Of a stretch of DNA of 64,000 nucleotides, positions 41,778 to 49,982 are shown piece after piece; the stretch's first letter is position 1; each line of letters starts with the position of its first letter. This DNA comes from CAITSH01 sp025356665 (lineage in GTDB: Bacteria; Pseudomonadota; Gammaproteobacteria; Burkholderiales; SG8-39), in contig JANXRV010000116.1 in assembly GCA_025356665.1 (NCBI GenBank), positions 14,740-78,739 on the forward strand. The letters are read 5' to 3'. The translations under genes and the position numbers were made by a program. The notes beneath the pieces were generated by a model. The model saw only the letters and a list, made by a program, of their open reading frames with translations, was not told where the DNA came from and did no database searches.

Positions 41778-42566
41778 ATGAGCACACGCAGCAATTTCAG
41801 CAGCGGCATGATCATGGCCAGCGCGGCTGTGCTGCTGGTGTTTCTGGCCGCCTGGCAATGGCTGCCGGGCCTGGCCGGCGTGCCCGAATTCATCCTGCCC
41901 CCACCCACCAAGGTATGGGGCGAATTCCTGCGCATGCTTGACAGCGAAAAGCTGATGTTCCATACCGGCATCACCGCCCTCGAAGTGGTGGTGGGCTTTG
42001 TGCTCGGCTCGCTGCTGGGCGTCCTCATCGGCTTTGCCCTTGGCATTTCCCCCAAGACCGAGCTGGTGCTCTCGCCCTACCTGTTGGCGCTGCAGATCGC
42101 CCCCAAGGTGGCGTTCGCGCCACTATTCGTGATGTGGATGGGCTTCACCGTCTACCCCAAGATCCTCGTCGCCATCCTGATCGTGTTTTTCCCGGTGATG
42201 GTCAACGTGCTGAGCGCGATCCGCGCCGTCGACCCGGACCTGGTCAACCTCGGGCGCTCGTTCTCGGCGTCACGCTGGCAGATCTTCAGCATGATCGAAT
42301 ACCCGACGACACTGCCGCCCTTGTTCTCCGGCCTGCGTATCGGCGCGACACTGGCGGTGATCGGCGTCGTGGTCGGCGAACTGGTTGGCGGCAATATGGG
42401 CCTCGGCTACCTGCTCACCTTTGGCGAGGGCCAGGGCAATACGGCGATGGTGTTCGTCGCCATCATCATGCTCACCATCATCGGCATCGCCGCCTATGGC
42501 GCGGTGGTGCTGGCCGAGCGCCGCGTGCTGCACTGGGTGCCGCGCGCGCAGCACCAGACGATTTGA
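41778..42566 (+). CDS. ABC importer permease
   Basis: A 262-residue inner-membrane permease with about six helices. The coupling-loop EAA-like region is VDPDLVNLGRSFSASRWQIF. PEFILPPPTKVWGEFLRML near the start is typical of SsuC/TauC-type subunits. The start at 41778 gives MSTRSNFSSGMIMASAAVLL and avoids overlap with the binding-protein gene. It completes the three-gene importer. Confidence 0.92.
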   Translation: MSTRSNFSSGMIMASAAVLLVFLAAWQWLPGLAGVPEFILPPPTKVWGEFLRMLDSEKLMFHTGITALEVVVGFVLGSLLGVLIGFALGISPKTELVLSPYLLALQIAPKVAFAPLFVMWMGFTVYPKILVAILIVFFPVMVNVLSAIRAVDPDLVNLGRSFSASRWQIFSMIEYPTTLPPLFSGLRIGATLAVIGVVVGELVGGNMGLGYLLTFGEGQGNTAMVFVAIIMLTIIGIAAYGAVVLAERRVLHWVPRAQHQTI

Positions 42567-42637
42567 CCCCGTTTGACACCGCCACGGACAACGCATGAGC
42601 AAGCATCCATTCACAGCCTCCAATCTGGGAGAAGGGC

Positions 42638-43681
42638 ATGACTGAAGCGATCAAGGAACGCGTCGGGGCGCTGCTCGCCACCGGCCTGCGCAATTACTGG
42701 TACCCGGTGCTGCCCTCATGGCGACTGCACGCGGCGCCGCTGGGCATCACGCGCCTGGGTGAAAACATCGTGCTGTGGCGCGACAAGGACGCCAAGCTGC
42801 ACGCCATCGAAGACCGCTGCCCCCACCGCGGCGCGCGCCTGTCGCTGGGCTGGAACCTGGGCGACCGCGTCGCCTGCTGGTACCACGGCATCGAAATAAA
42901 CGGCAGCGGCACGGTGACAAACGTCCCGGCGGTAAAGGGCTGTCCGCTCGAGGGCCAGCAATGCCTCAAGCACTATCCGGTGCAGGAAACGCGCGGCGGT
43001 ATTTTCGTCTGGTTCGGCGATGCGCTGCACAGCGAACCCTCGCCGCTGGAACTGCCCGAACAGCTTGCCTCGGATGACTGGGCCTCGATGCTCTGCACGG
43101 CGATGTGGGAATGCAACCACCAGTACGCCGTTGACAACGTCATGGACCCGATGCACGGCGCCTACCTGCACGCCCGCTCCCACTCCATGGCGACGGGCGA
43201 CAAGCAGGCGGAAATGCGCGTCAAGAAAACACCGTACGGCATCATGTTCGAGAAAATCGGCCAGCGCGAAGTCAACTTCGACTGGGTGGAACTGGCCGAC
43301 ACCGGCAGCATGTGGATGCGCCTGTCCATTCCCTACCAGAAAAAACACGGTCCGGGCGGCTCCTTCTACATCATCGGCTATGCCACACCCATAGACGAAA
43401 ACCATGTGCAGGTGTTTTTCTGGCGCTGCCGCAAGGTCAGCGGCTGGGAGCGCGACACCTGGCGCTTTTTGTACCGCAACCGCCTCGAGGGCCTGCACTG
43501 GGAGGTACTGGAACAGGATCACGTCGTGCTGGAGAACCTCGCTCCCAACGCGCGGCAGAACGAGTTCCTCTACCAGCACGACACCGGCATGGCGCGCGTG
43601 CGCCGCATGTTCGAACAAAAAGCCGAGGCACAGCTGGCCGCACTCGACGCCGTGGCAAAACCATCCGCCACCACCGTCTGA
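42638..43681 (+). CDS. Rieske non-haem iron oxygenase, alpha subunit
   Basis: A 347-residue ring-hydroxylating or demethylating oxygenase of the phthalate/vanillate class. Rieske ligands are C61 and H63 in DRCPHRGARL and C80 and H83 in ACWYHGIEI. The catalytic iron region is DNVMDPMHGAYLH, with bridging D170 and ligands H173 and H178; the third acidic ligand should lie in the C-terminal part. Such enzymes need an electron supply; the small Rieske protein of the operon is a candidate donor but a reductase is not seen. The next gene is an SDR starting 14 bp later, which could be a cis-dihydrodiol dehydrogenase. Confidence 0.93.
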   Translation: MTEAIKERVGALLATGLRNYWYPVLPSWRLHAAPLGITRLGENIVLWRDKDAKLHAIEDRCPHRGARLSLGWNLGDRVACWYHGIEINGSGTVTNVPAVKGCPLEGQQCLKHYPVQETRGGIFVWFGDALHSEPSPLELPEQLASDDWASMLCTAMWECNHQYAVDNVMDPMHGAYLHARSHSMATGDKQAEMRVKKTPYGIMFEKIGQREVNFDWVELADTGSMWMRLSIPYQKKHGPGGSFYIIGYATPIDENHVQVFFWRCRKVSGWERDTWRFLYRNRLEGLHWEVLEQDHVVLENLAPNARQNEFLYQHDTGMARVRRMFEQKAEAQLAALDAVAKPSATTV

Positions 43682-43695
43682 AGTCAGCAATACGC

Positions 43696-44433
43696 ATGTT
43701 GCTAAAAAATAAAAAAATCGTCGTCACCGGCGGTGCCCGCGGCCTTGGTCGCGCCTTCGCCGAAGCGGCCATCGCCGCCGGCGCACACGTCGCCATCGCC
43801 GATATTCTTGAAGAGCGCGGGCGCGAAACGGCAAAGGAGACCGGCGCGCACTTCGCCCACGTTGACCTTGGCTCGCCCGAGTCGATAGAGGCCTGCCTGT
43901 CCGCCTGCGCCGCGGCGCTGGGCGGCCTGGACGGCCTCGTCAACAACGGCGCCATCGCCACCGGCATAGGCGGAAAGACGATGGAGGACATCGACATCGC
44001 CACCTGGGACCGGGTCATGACGGTGAACGTGCGCGGCACCTGGCTTGCCACCCGCGCGGCGCTACCCTGGCTAAAGCAGTCCGGGCAAGGCAAGGTCGTG
44101 AACATCGCCTCGGACACCGCGCTATGGGGAGCGCCGCGTTTGATGCATTACGTCGCAAGCAAGGGAGCGATCATATCGATGTCGCGCTCGATGTCGCGCG
44201 AACTGGGCGCACACGGCATCGCCGTCAATTGCGTCGCCCCCGGCCTGACCCTGGTCGAGGCGACCGAATACGTACCGGCCGATCGGCATGAACTGTATGT
44301 CAACGGCCGCTCAATCAACCGCGCGCAGCATCCGGATGATGTCTGCGGCGCCGTGATGTTCCTGTTATCCGATGCCGCGAGCTTTGTTACCGGGCAGCTG
44401 CTGCCGGTCAACGGCGGCTTTGTGATGAATTGA
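43696..44433 (+). CDS. SDR-family oxidoreductase 1
   Basis: A 245-residue classical short-chain dehydrogenase. The cofactor motif is VVTGGARGLGRAFAEA with an Asp after strand 2 (VAIADI), favouring NAD(H). NNGAIATG stands in place of NNAG. The catalytic Tyr-Lys pair lies in MHYVASKGAIISMS with an Ser/Asp region upstream (IASDTALWG; the usual Ser position needs alignment). Directly after the Rieske oxygenase, it is a good candidate for re-aromatising a cis-dihydrodiol. The start at 43696 (MLLKNKKIVVTGG) gives a normal N-terminus. Confidence 0.88.
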   Translation: MLLKNKKIVVTGGARGLGRAFAEAAIAAGAHVAIADILEERGRETAKETGAHFAHVDLGSPESIEACLSACAAALGGLDGLVNNGAIATGIGGKTMEDIDIATWDRVMTVNVRGTWLATRAALPWLKQSGQGKVVNIASDTALWGAPRLMHYVASKGAIISMSRSMSRELGAHGIAVNCVAPGLTLVEATEYVPADRHELYVNGRSINRAQHPDDVCGAVMFLLSDAASFVTGQLLPVNGGFVMN

Positions 44434-44443
44434 CGCAATGACG

Positions 44444-44488
44444 CATGACAAATAACAGATGACCAATGAAATACATGACAAATGAAAT
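44444..44488. repeat. 15-nt tandem repeat before the cupin gene
   Basis: Units starting at 44444, 44459 and 44474 share the core CATGACAAAT or ATGACCAATG with exact 15-nt period. They occupy the gap between the SDR stop and the AAGGAG site (44491-44496) of the cupin gene. Confidence 0.65.
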
Positions 44489-44502
44489 TTAAGGAGAACA
44501 CC

Positions 44503-45042
44503 ATGGGCGACGCCGCACCACAAACACTGCAAGCATCCTCGATGGATCGCCGCGCAGACCAGACCTTCGCGCAATGGCTCGAATCGCGCGTGGCACGCTA
44601 CCAGACGCGCCGCTACGACTGGGATGCGCTCAAGTTCCAGGCCGACTTTGACCCGAAATACCGTCGCGCGCAAATGCGCTATGTCGGCACCGGCGGAACC
44701 GGTGTCGCCACCGATTCGAACACCGTACCCTCCGAGCATTTCACCTTCTCCACCATGGTGATCCCGGCCGGGCATGAAGGCCCCATGCACCTGCACACCG
44801 ACGTCGAAGAGGTGTTTTTCCTCATCCGCGGCAAGATGAAGGTGATCTGCGAGAAAGACGGCGAGCGCTGGGAATCGGTGCTGGGCGACCGCGACCTGAT
44901 CTCAGTGCCGCCCGGCGTTTATCGCGGCGAGATCAATATCGGCGACGAGGACGCGCTGATGTGCGTCATGCTGGGCGCGCCCAAGCCGACGACACCAAGC
45001 TATCCGCCCGATCACCCGCTGGCAAAAATAAAGCGTGCTTGA
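44503..45042 (+). CDS. Cupin-domain protein
   Basis: A 179-residue single-cupin protein. The metal-site motifs are EGPMHLHTDVEEVFFLIRGK (G-x5-H-x-H-x4-E) and, in motif 2, SVPPGVYRGEINIGDEDALM, where the usual His is replaced. The N-terminal 70 residues are helical. Many proteins of this kind are sugar isomerases, dioxygenases or regulators of aromatic pathways. ATG 44503 follows AAGGAG; an ATG at 44482 lies before that site. Its place between an SDR and a hydrolase suggests a role in the same pathway. Confidence 0.85.
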   Translation: MGDAAPQTLQASSMDRRADQTFAQWLESRVARYQTRRYDWDALKFQADFDPKYRRAQMRYVGTGGTGVATDSNTVPSEHFTFSTMVIPAGHEGPMHLHTDVEEVFFLIRGKMKVICEKDGERWESVLGDRDLISVPPGVYRGEINIGDEDALMCVMLGAPKPTTPSYPPDHPLAKIKRA

Positions 45043-45050
45043 GACGGCTC

Positions 45051-45902
45051 GTGACTGAAACCCCTTTCGCTCCGACCCTGCCCGCCGCGCTGGCCGCGCT
45101 GGAAGCGCGCTATCCGGTGCGCAGCCTGCCGGCGCCCAGCGCCGCACCATCGTGGCGCGAAGCCGGTGGCGCAAATATGCCGGTGCTGGTGCTGCTGCAC
45201 GGCATCGGCTCGGGTTCGGGTTCCTGGCTGCATCAGCTCGCCGCGTTGGGACAAACACACCGCGTCATCGCCTGGGATGCGCCCGGTTACGGCCGCAGTA
45301 CGGCGCTCCCCGCGAGCGAGCCCGCCGCGGCCGACTACGCCGCCGCGCTTGCCAGCCTGCTCGAAGGGCTTGGCGTGACGCGCCTCACGCTGGTCGGCCA
45401 TTCGCTGGGCGCCTTGGTCGCCTGCGCTTATGCCGCGCGCCACGCCGACCAGGTGGAACGCCTGGTGCTGCTCAACCCGGCGCGCGGCTATCGCAACGCA
45501 CCGCCTGAGTTGCGCCGGCAAAAACTCGATGAGCGCCTCGCGCTGATGGAACGGCTCGGGCCGCTCGAACACGCCAGGCAGCGCGGCCCCGCCCTGCTCG
45601 GGCCCAACGCCTCGGACGATGCGCGTGCGCTGGTCATCTGGAACAGCAGTCAGTTGCACACCAGCGCTTACGCCCAGGCCGCGCGCATGCTCGCAGCCGG
45701 CGACCTGGCCGAAGATGCCCAGCGCTACCCGGGCCCGGTGCTGGTGGCCTGCGGCAGCGAAGACCGCATCACGCCAGAAAAGGCTTGCCGCCTCATCGCC
45801 GCAGAATTCGCCCGCGCGGACTACCGCTCGCTGCCCGGACTCGGGCACGCCTCCTACATCGACGCACCCGAACTGGTGAACCCCTTGCTGCTAGGCCCCT
45901 GA
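45051..45902 (+). CDS. Alpha/beta hydrolase, meta-cleavage-product hydrolase-like
   Basis: A 283-residue alpha/beta hydrolase starting at GTG 45051 (VTETPFAPTLPAALAALEAR). The motifs VLLHGIGSGSGSW, AWDAPGYGRST, the nucleophile elbow VGHSLGALVACAYA, CGSEDRITP and LPGLGHASYID complete the fold and triad. C-C-bond hydrolases that split extradiol ring-fission products have this layout, and an extradiol dioxygenase closes the operon. The gap to the cupin stop is 8 bp. Confidence 0.87.
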   Translation: MTETPFAPTLPAALAALEARYPVRSLPAPSAAPSWREAGGANMPVLVLLHGIGSGSGSWLHQLAALGQTHRVIAWDAPGYGRSTALPASEPAAADYAAALASLLEGLGVTRLTLVGHSLGALVACAYAARHADQVERLVLLNPARGYRNAPPELRRQKLDERLALMERLGPLEHARQRGPALLGPNASDDARALVIWNSSQLHTSAYAQAARMLAAGDLAEDAQRYPGPVLVACGSEDRITPEKACRLIAAEFARADYRSLPGLGHASYIDAPELVNPLLLGP

Positions 45903-45903
45903 C

Positions 45904-46683
45904 ATGGCCGACGAGCGCTATACCGTACCCGGACTGGAGCGTGGCCTGCGCCTGCTGCAGCTTTTTGACCGCCAACACACCAGTTGGTCGGCGCCCGACA
46001 TCGCGCGCGAACTGGATGTGCCGCGCTCGACGGTGTTTCGCATCATCCAGACGCTGGAGCTGCTCGGCTTTATCGAGCGCAGCGAAGGCGTGTACCGGCT
46101 AGGGCCGGCCGTACTGCGCCTCGGCTTTGAATACATCGCATCACTCGAAATCAGCGATATGGCGCGGCCGCTCATCGAAGCCTTGCGTGATGACACCGGT
46201 TACGCGGCGCAGCTCGCCACCCGCGACGGACGCGATGTCGTGTTCGTAGTGCGTGCCAGCGTCGCCTCGACCTTTGCCAGCAACGTGCAGGTCGGAACGC
46301 GCATGCCGGCGCATGCGACGGTACTCGGCCGGATGTTTCTGGCCGACATGAACGACGAGGCACTGCGTGCGCTATACCCGGAGCCGCGCCTGCCCGCGCA
46401 CACGCCGCAAACGCCGAAAAACCTGGCGGAGTTGAAAAAAATCCTCGCCGCAGACCGCGAACGCGGCTACGCCGTGAGTGAGTCCTACTTCGAGAGCGGC
46501 ATTTCGGCCATCGCCGCGCCGGTTCGCGACGGTCAGGGCCGGGTCGTCGCGGCGATCAGCCTCTCCGTGCCGCAATCGGCGATCGAGCCGAAGCTGCGCG
46601 ACAAGCTGGTGCGGCGCGTGCTGGCGGGGGCCGCGCAACTGTCGCACCGTCTCAATTACCGTCCAACCGAGATTGCCGCATGA
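45904..46683 (+). CDS. IclR-family transcriptional regulator
   Basis: A 259-residue regulator. The N-terminal winged helix-turn-helix reads WSAPDIARELDVPRSTVFRI, ILQ-type helix, then GFIERSEGVYRLGPAVLRLG. The C-terminal effector domain has RDGRDVVFVVRASV, LGRMFLADM and YAVSESYFESGISAIAAPVR, the normal small-molecule-binding fold. It lies inside the operon it probably controls, 1 bp after the hydrolase stop and overlapping the next SDR by four bases. The palindromic operator before the first gene is its likely target. Confidence 0.93.
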   Translation: MADERYTVPGLERGLRLLQLFDRQHTSWSAPDIARELDVPRSTVFRIIQTLELLGFIERSEGVYRLGPAVLRLGFEYIASLEISDMARPLIEALRDDTGYAAQLATRDGRDVVFVVRASVASTFASNVQVGTRMPAHATVLGRMFLADMNDEALRALYPEPRLPAHTPQTPKNLAELKKILAADRERGYAVSESYFESGISAIAAPVRDGQGRVVAAISLSVPQSAIEPKLRDKLVRRVLAGAAQLSHRLNYRPTEIAA

Positions 46684-47483
46684 GCACGCTGTCATATCAA
46701 CTGGAACAACGCGCCGGCGTGGTCACCGGCGGCTCGTCGGGCATCGGCCTTGAAACGGTGCGCCTGATGCTGGGCAGCGGCATGCGTGTGGCCTTTTGCG
46801 GACGCGATGAGGCGCGACTGGCCGCGGCCGAGCGCGCGCTTCGCGCCGAGTTCCCGCAAGCAGACCTGCTGGCAGCACGCTGCGATGTGCTTGACGCGGC
46901 CGACACAGAAAAATTCGCCGCTGCGGTGGCACAACGCTTTGGCGCCACCGACGTGCTCGTCAACAACGCCGGGCAGGGTCGTGTGTCGCGCTTTGCCGAC
47001 ACCGGTGACGCCGAATGGCGTGAGGAGCTAGACCTGAAGTTTTTTAGCGTGATCCGCCCGCTGCGTGCGTTCATGGCGATGCTGGAAAAATCGCCTTGTG
47101 CCGCGGTGGTATGCGTCAACTCGTTGCTGGCGGCGCAGCCGGAGCCGCACATGGTCGCCACCTCGGCCGCGCGCGCCGGCGTGCTCAACCTGTCGCATTC
47201 TCTCGGCATAGAACTCGCGCCGAAAAAAATACGCGTCAACTCGCTGCTGCTCGGGCTGGTGGAATCCGGACAGTGGCGCCGCCGCTACCGCGACCAGGCC
47301 AAGCCGGGGCAAAGCTGGGAGGAATGGACCGCCGAACTGGCGCGCGCCAAGGGCATTCCGCTCGGCCGCCTCGGACGCCCCATCGAGGCGGCGCAAGCCA
47401 TACTGTTCCTCGCCTCGCCTCTTTCCTCTTACACAACCGGAACCACGCTGGATGTATCCGGCGGATTGGACAAACATGCCTGA
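46680..47483 (+). CDS. SDR-family oxidoreductase 2
   Basis: A 267-residue short-chain dehydrogenase. The cofactor motif is GVVTGGSSGIGLETVRLM with FCGRDEARL after strand 2, favouring NADP(H). VNNAGQGRVSRFADTG is present. The catalytic Ser is in CVNSLLAAQPEPHM, but the usual Tyr-x3-Lys is not obvious (MVATSAARAGVLNLSH), so the active site may be altered as in the 'atypical' SDRs acting on small acids. It overlaps the regulator by ATGA and the TPP gene by eight bases. Confidence 0.87.
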   Translation: MSTLSYQLEQRAGVVTGGSSGIGLETVRLMLGSGMRVAFCGRDEARLAAAERALRAEFPQADLLAARCDVLDAADTEKFAAAVAQRFGATDVLVNNAGQGRVSRFADTGDAEWREELDLKFFSVIRPLRAFMAMLEKSPCAAVVCVNSLLAAQPEPHMVATSAARAGVLNLSHSLGIELAPKKIRVNSLLLGLVESGQWRRRYRDQAKPGQSWEEWTAELARAKGIPLGRLGRPIEAAQAILFLASPLSSYTTGTTLDVSGGLDKHA

Positions 47484-49134
47484 ACAAAAAGTCACCGTCG
47501 GCGAAGTCATCGCAGCCTTTCTTGAGCACTGCGGCGTGAGCACCTCATTCGGGGTGATTTCCATCCACAACATGCCCATCCTTGACGCCTTTCACCGCCG
47601 CGGCAAGATGCGCTTTGTGCCGGCACGCAGCGAGGCGGGCGCGCTCAACATGGCTGACGCCAACGCGCGCGTCAGCGGCGGTCTTGGTGTCGGCATCACC
47701 AGCACCGGCACCGCCGCCGGAAACGCCTGTGGCGCCATGGTCGAGGCCCTTACTGCGGGAACACCACTGCTACACCTCACCGGCCAGATCGAACTCGCCT
47801 ACCTTGACCGCAAGCTGGCCTACATTCACGAGGCGCGCGACCAGATGAACATGCTCGGTGCGGTGTCAAAAGGCGCGTGGCGCGTCTGGAGCGCCGAGAC
47901 CGCACTGCCCACCCTCAAGGAAGCGGTGCGCGTTGCCATGACCGCGCCCGCCGGTCCGGTGAGTGTCGAGATTCCCATCGACATCCAGGCAACGCTCATC
48001 GACTGGCCGGCCGACCTCGAGCCGCTGCCCATTGGCATAAGCCTGCCGACCGCTGCCGCACTGGACGCTCTGGCAGAAAAGCTCGCCAAAGCCAAACGCC
48101 CGCTGCTGTGGCTGGGCGGCGGCGCGCGCCAGGCCGGCAAGGCGGTGCAGCGCCTGATCGACATGGGCTTTGGCATCGTCACCAGCGTGCAAGGCCGCGG
48201 CATTGTCGCCGAGGACCATGCGATGACCCTGGGCGCATACAACCTTTATGCGCCGGTAGAGAAATTCTACGCCGGCTGCGATGCCATGCTGGTGGTCGGC
48301 TCGCGCTTGCGCTCCAACGAAACGCTGACCTACAAGCTCAAACTGCCGCAACCGCTGTACCGCATCGACTGTGATGCCCAGGCGGAGAACCGCTGCTACC
48401 GCAGCGACTTGTTTGTCAGCGGCGATGCCGCGGCGGCGCTCAACGGCCTGGCCGACCGGCTGGCGGGAAAAATGCGAATCGACGCCGCCTTCGCCGCCGA
48501 CCTTGCCGAAACACGTAAAGCGGCCCACCAAGTGGTGCGCGACGGACTCGGGCCTTACAACGCGCTGGTCGATGCGCTGCAAAAAGTGGCTGGCAGGGAT
48601 TTCGTCTGGGTGCGTGATGTGACAGTTTCCAACAGCACCTGGGGCAACCGCGCCCTTCCGCTCAGCGGGCCGCGCGACGGCGTGCACGCGCTGGGCGGTG
48701 GCATCGGCCAGGGCGTGCAAATGGCCGTGGGCGCGGCGCTCGCGGCGAAGGGCCGCAAGACGCTGTGCCTGGTCGGTGACGGCGGGCTGCAGGTCAACCT
48801 CGGCGAACTCGCCACGCTGGTGCAGGAAAAAGCGGACGTGGTAGTGGTGCTGATGAACGATCGCGGCTATGGCGTCATCCGCAATATCCAGGACGCGCAA
48901 TACGGCGGGCGGCGCGCTTACGTCGACCTGCACACCCCTGACTTCGAAACCCTCGCCGGCGCCCTCGCGCTGCCCTTTGCCCGGATAAAAGACCTCGCCG
49001 CCGCGCCCGCCGCACTGGCGACGGCGCTGGCGCGCAGCGGTCCGACGCTGATCGAAATTGACATGGTGGCCATCGGCCCCTTCGCCACGGCCTTCGCCGG
49101 CCCCCCCGTTAAAAAGGCAGCCTCCCATGCGTAA
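47476..49134 (+). CDS. Thiamine-diphosphate-dependent enzyme (acetolactate synthase-like)
   Basis: A 552-residue ThDP enzyme with the three-domain POX/ALS/BFDC architecture. The activating Glu lies in FVPARSEAGALNMADANARV, and the ThDP-binding motif is VGDGGLQVNLGELATLVQEK...LMNDRGYG (GDG-x(26)-N type). The central domain starts at RPLLWLGGGARQAGKAVQRL. Specificity may be 2-oxoacid decarboxylation (benzoylformate or phosphonopyruvate type) rather than acetolactate synthesis, because no regulatory subunit is nearby. An aldehyde dehydrogenase follows two genes later and could remove the aldehyde product. Start 47476 was chosen from the family N-terminus (VTVGEVIAAFLEHCGV). Confidence 0.9.
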   Translation: MPEQKVTVGEVIAAFLEHCGVSTSFGVISIHNMPILDAFHRRGKMRFVPARSEAGALNMADANARVSGGLGVGITSTGTAAGNACGAMVEALTAGTPLLHLTGQIELAYLDRKLAYIHEARDQMNMLGAVSKGAWRVWSAETALPTLKEAVRVAMTAPAGPVSVEIPIDIQATLIDWPADLEPLPIGISLPTAAALDALAEKLAKAKRPLLWLGGGARQAGKAVQRLIDMGFGIVTSVQGRGIVAEDHAMTLGAYNLYAPVEKFYAGCDAMLVVGSRLRSNETLTYKLKLPQPLYRIDCDAQAENRCYRSDLFVSGDAAAALNGLADRLAGKMRIDAAFAADLAETRKAAHQVVRDGLGPYNALVDALQKVAGRDFVWVRDVTVSNSTWGNRALPLSGPRDGVHALGGGIGQGVQMAVGAALAAKGRKTLCLVGDGGLQVNLGELATLVQEKADVVVVLMNDRGYGVIRNIQDAQYGGRRAYVDLHTPDFETLAGALALPFARIKDLAAAPAALATALARSGPTLIEIDMVAIGPFATAFAGPPVKKAASHA

Positions 49135-49924
49135 CGTTCTATTAATCGGCTCCGGTGCCATAGGCTCGGTGGTGTTGCGGCACCTGCAGGGTGATGCGGC
49201 CATCCGCATGCGCTGGGTGCTGGATGTCGAGGCGCGGCGCGATTCGCTGCAGCGCGAACTGGGCGACAGCGGCAAAGCCATCTGCTCGCTCGATGAACTC
49301 GATGCCACGCCCGATTTTGCCGTCGAATGTGCCGGCCATGCCGCGGTGAAAACCCATGTACCGCATTTGCTTGAAAAAGGCATAGACGTGATCCTGGTGT
49401 CTATCGGCTCGCTGGCCGAGCCGGGCATTGTCGAACTGCTGGAAAAAGCCGCGCGCAAGGGCGGCGCGCAGCTAAGCCTGATTTCGGGCGCCATCGCCGC
49501 CATAGACGCCATTGCCTCGGCGCGCGTGGGCGGGCTCGATGAGGTGATTTACACCGGACGCAAACCGCCGCTCGGATGGCAGGGCACGCCGGCCGAAAAA
49601 ATTGTCGACCTTGCCACGCTCAGCGCGCCAGCGGTGCTGTTCGAGGGCAGCGCCGGCGAAGCGGCGCGCCTGTATCCGAAAAATGCCAACGTCGCGGCGA
49701 CCGTTTCGCTCGCCGGCCTCGGTTTTGACAAAACCCGCGCGACGCTGATCGCCGACCCGGGCGTAAGCAAGAACATTCACCGCGTGCAAGCGCGCGGCGC
49801 CTTTGGCGAACTCGACCTTACAATTTCCGGCAACCCGCTGCCGGACAATCCCAAGACCTCGGCACTCACCGCCTACAGCGCTGTTCGCGCCATACGCAAT
49901 CGTGTTGCACCTGTTGTTATCTGA
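49127..49924 (+). CDS. Aspartate dehydrogenase-like protein (NadX family)
   Basis: A 265-residue protein of the L-aspartate dehydrogenase / DUF108 family. The NAD motif is LLIGSGAIGSVVLRHL, and the family core runs VECAGHAAVKTHVPHLLEKG, LISGAIAAIDAIASARVGGL, VAATVSLAGLGFDKTRATLI, with the catalytic His in SKNIHRVQARGAFGELDLTI and NPKTSALTAYSAVRAI at the end. The family interconverts aspartate and iminoaspartate or oxaloacetate. In an aromatic operon, with a ThDP enzyme eight bases upstream by overlap and an aldehyde dehydrogenase downstream, it may handle an amino or imino acid released from an N-containing substrate. NAD synthesis genes (nadA, nadC) are absent. Confidence 0.88.
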   Translation: MRNVLLIGSGAIGSVVLRHLQGDAAIRMRWVLDVEARRDSLQRELGDSGKAICSLDELDATPDFAVECAGHAAVKTHVPHLLEKGIDVILVSIGSLAEPGIVELLEKAARKGGAQLSLISGAIAAIDAIASARVGGLDEVIYTGRKPPLGWQGTPAEKIVDLATLSAPAVLFEGSAGEAARLYPKNANVAATVSLAGLGFDKTRATLIADPGVSKNIHRVQARGAFGELDLTISGNPLPDNPKTSALTAYSAVRAIRNRVAPVVI

Positions 49925-49982
49925 AACAGGTGATCTGAAGCAGGTCAGCTAAAGCGAAATATTTAAAACGGGCGGACTGAAC

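Noticed and set aside
47866..49512. A 548-codon ORF on the minus strand
   Set aside because: It is antisense to the ThDP enzyme and NadX-like genes, with low-complexity composition and no recognisable fold.
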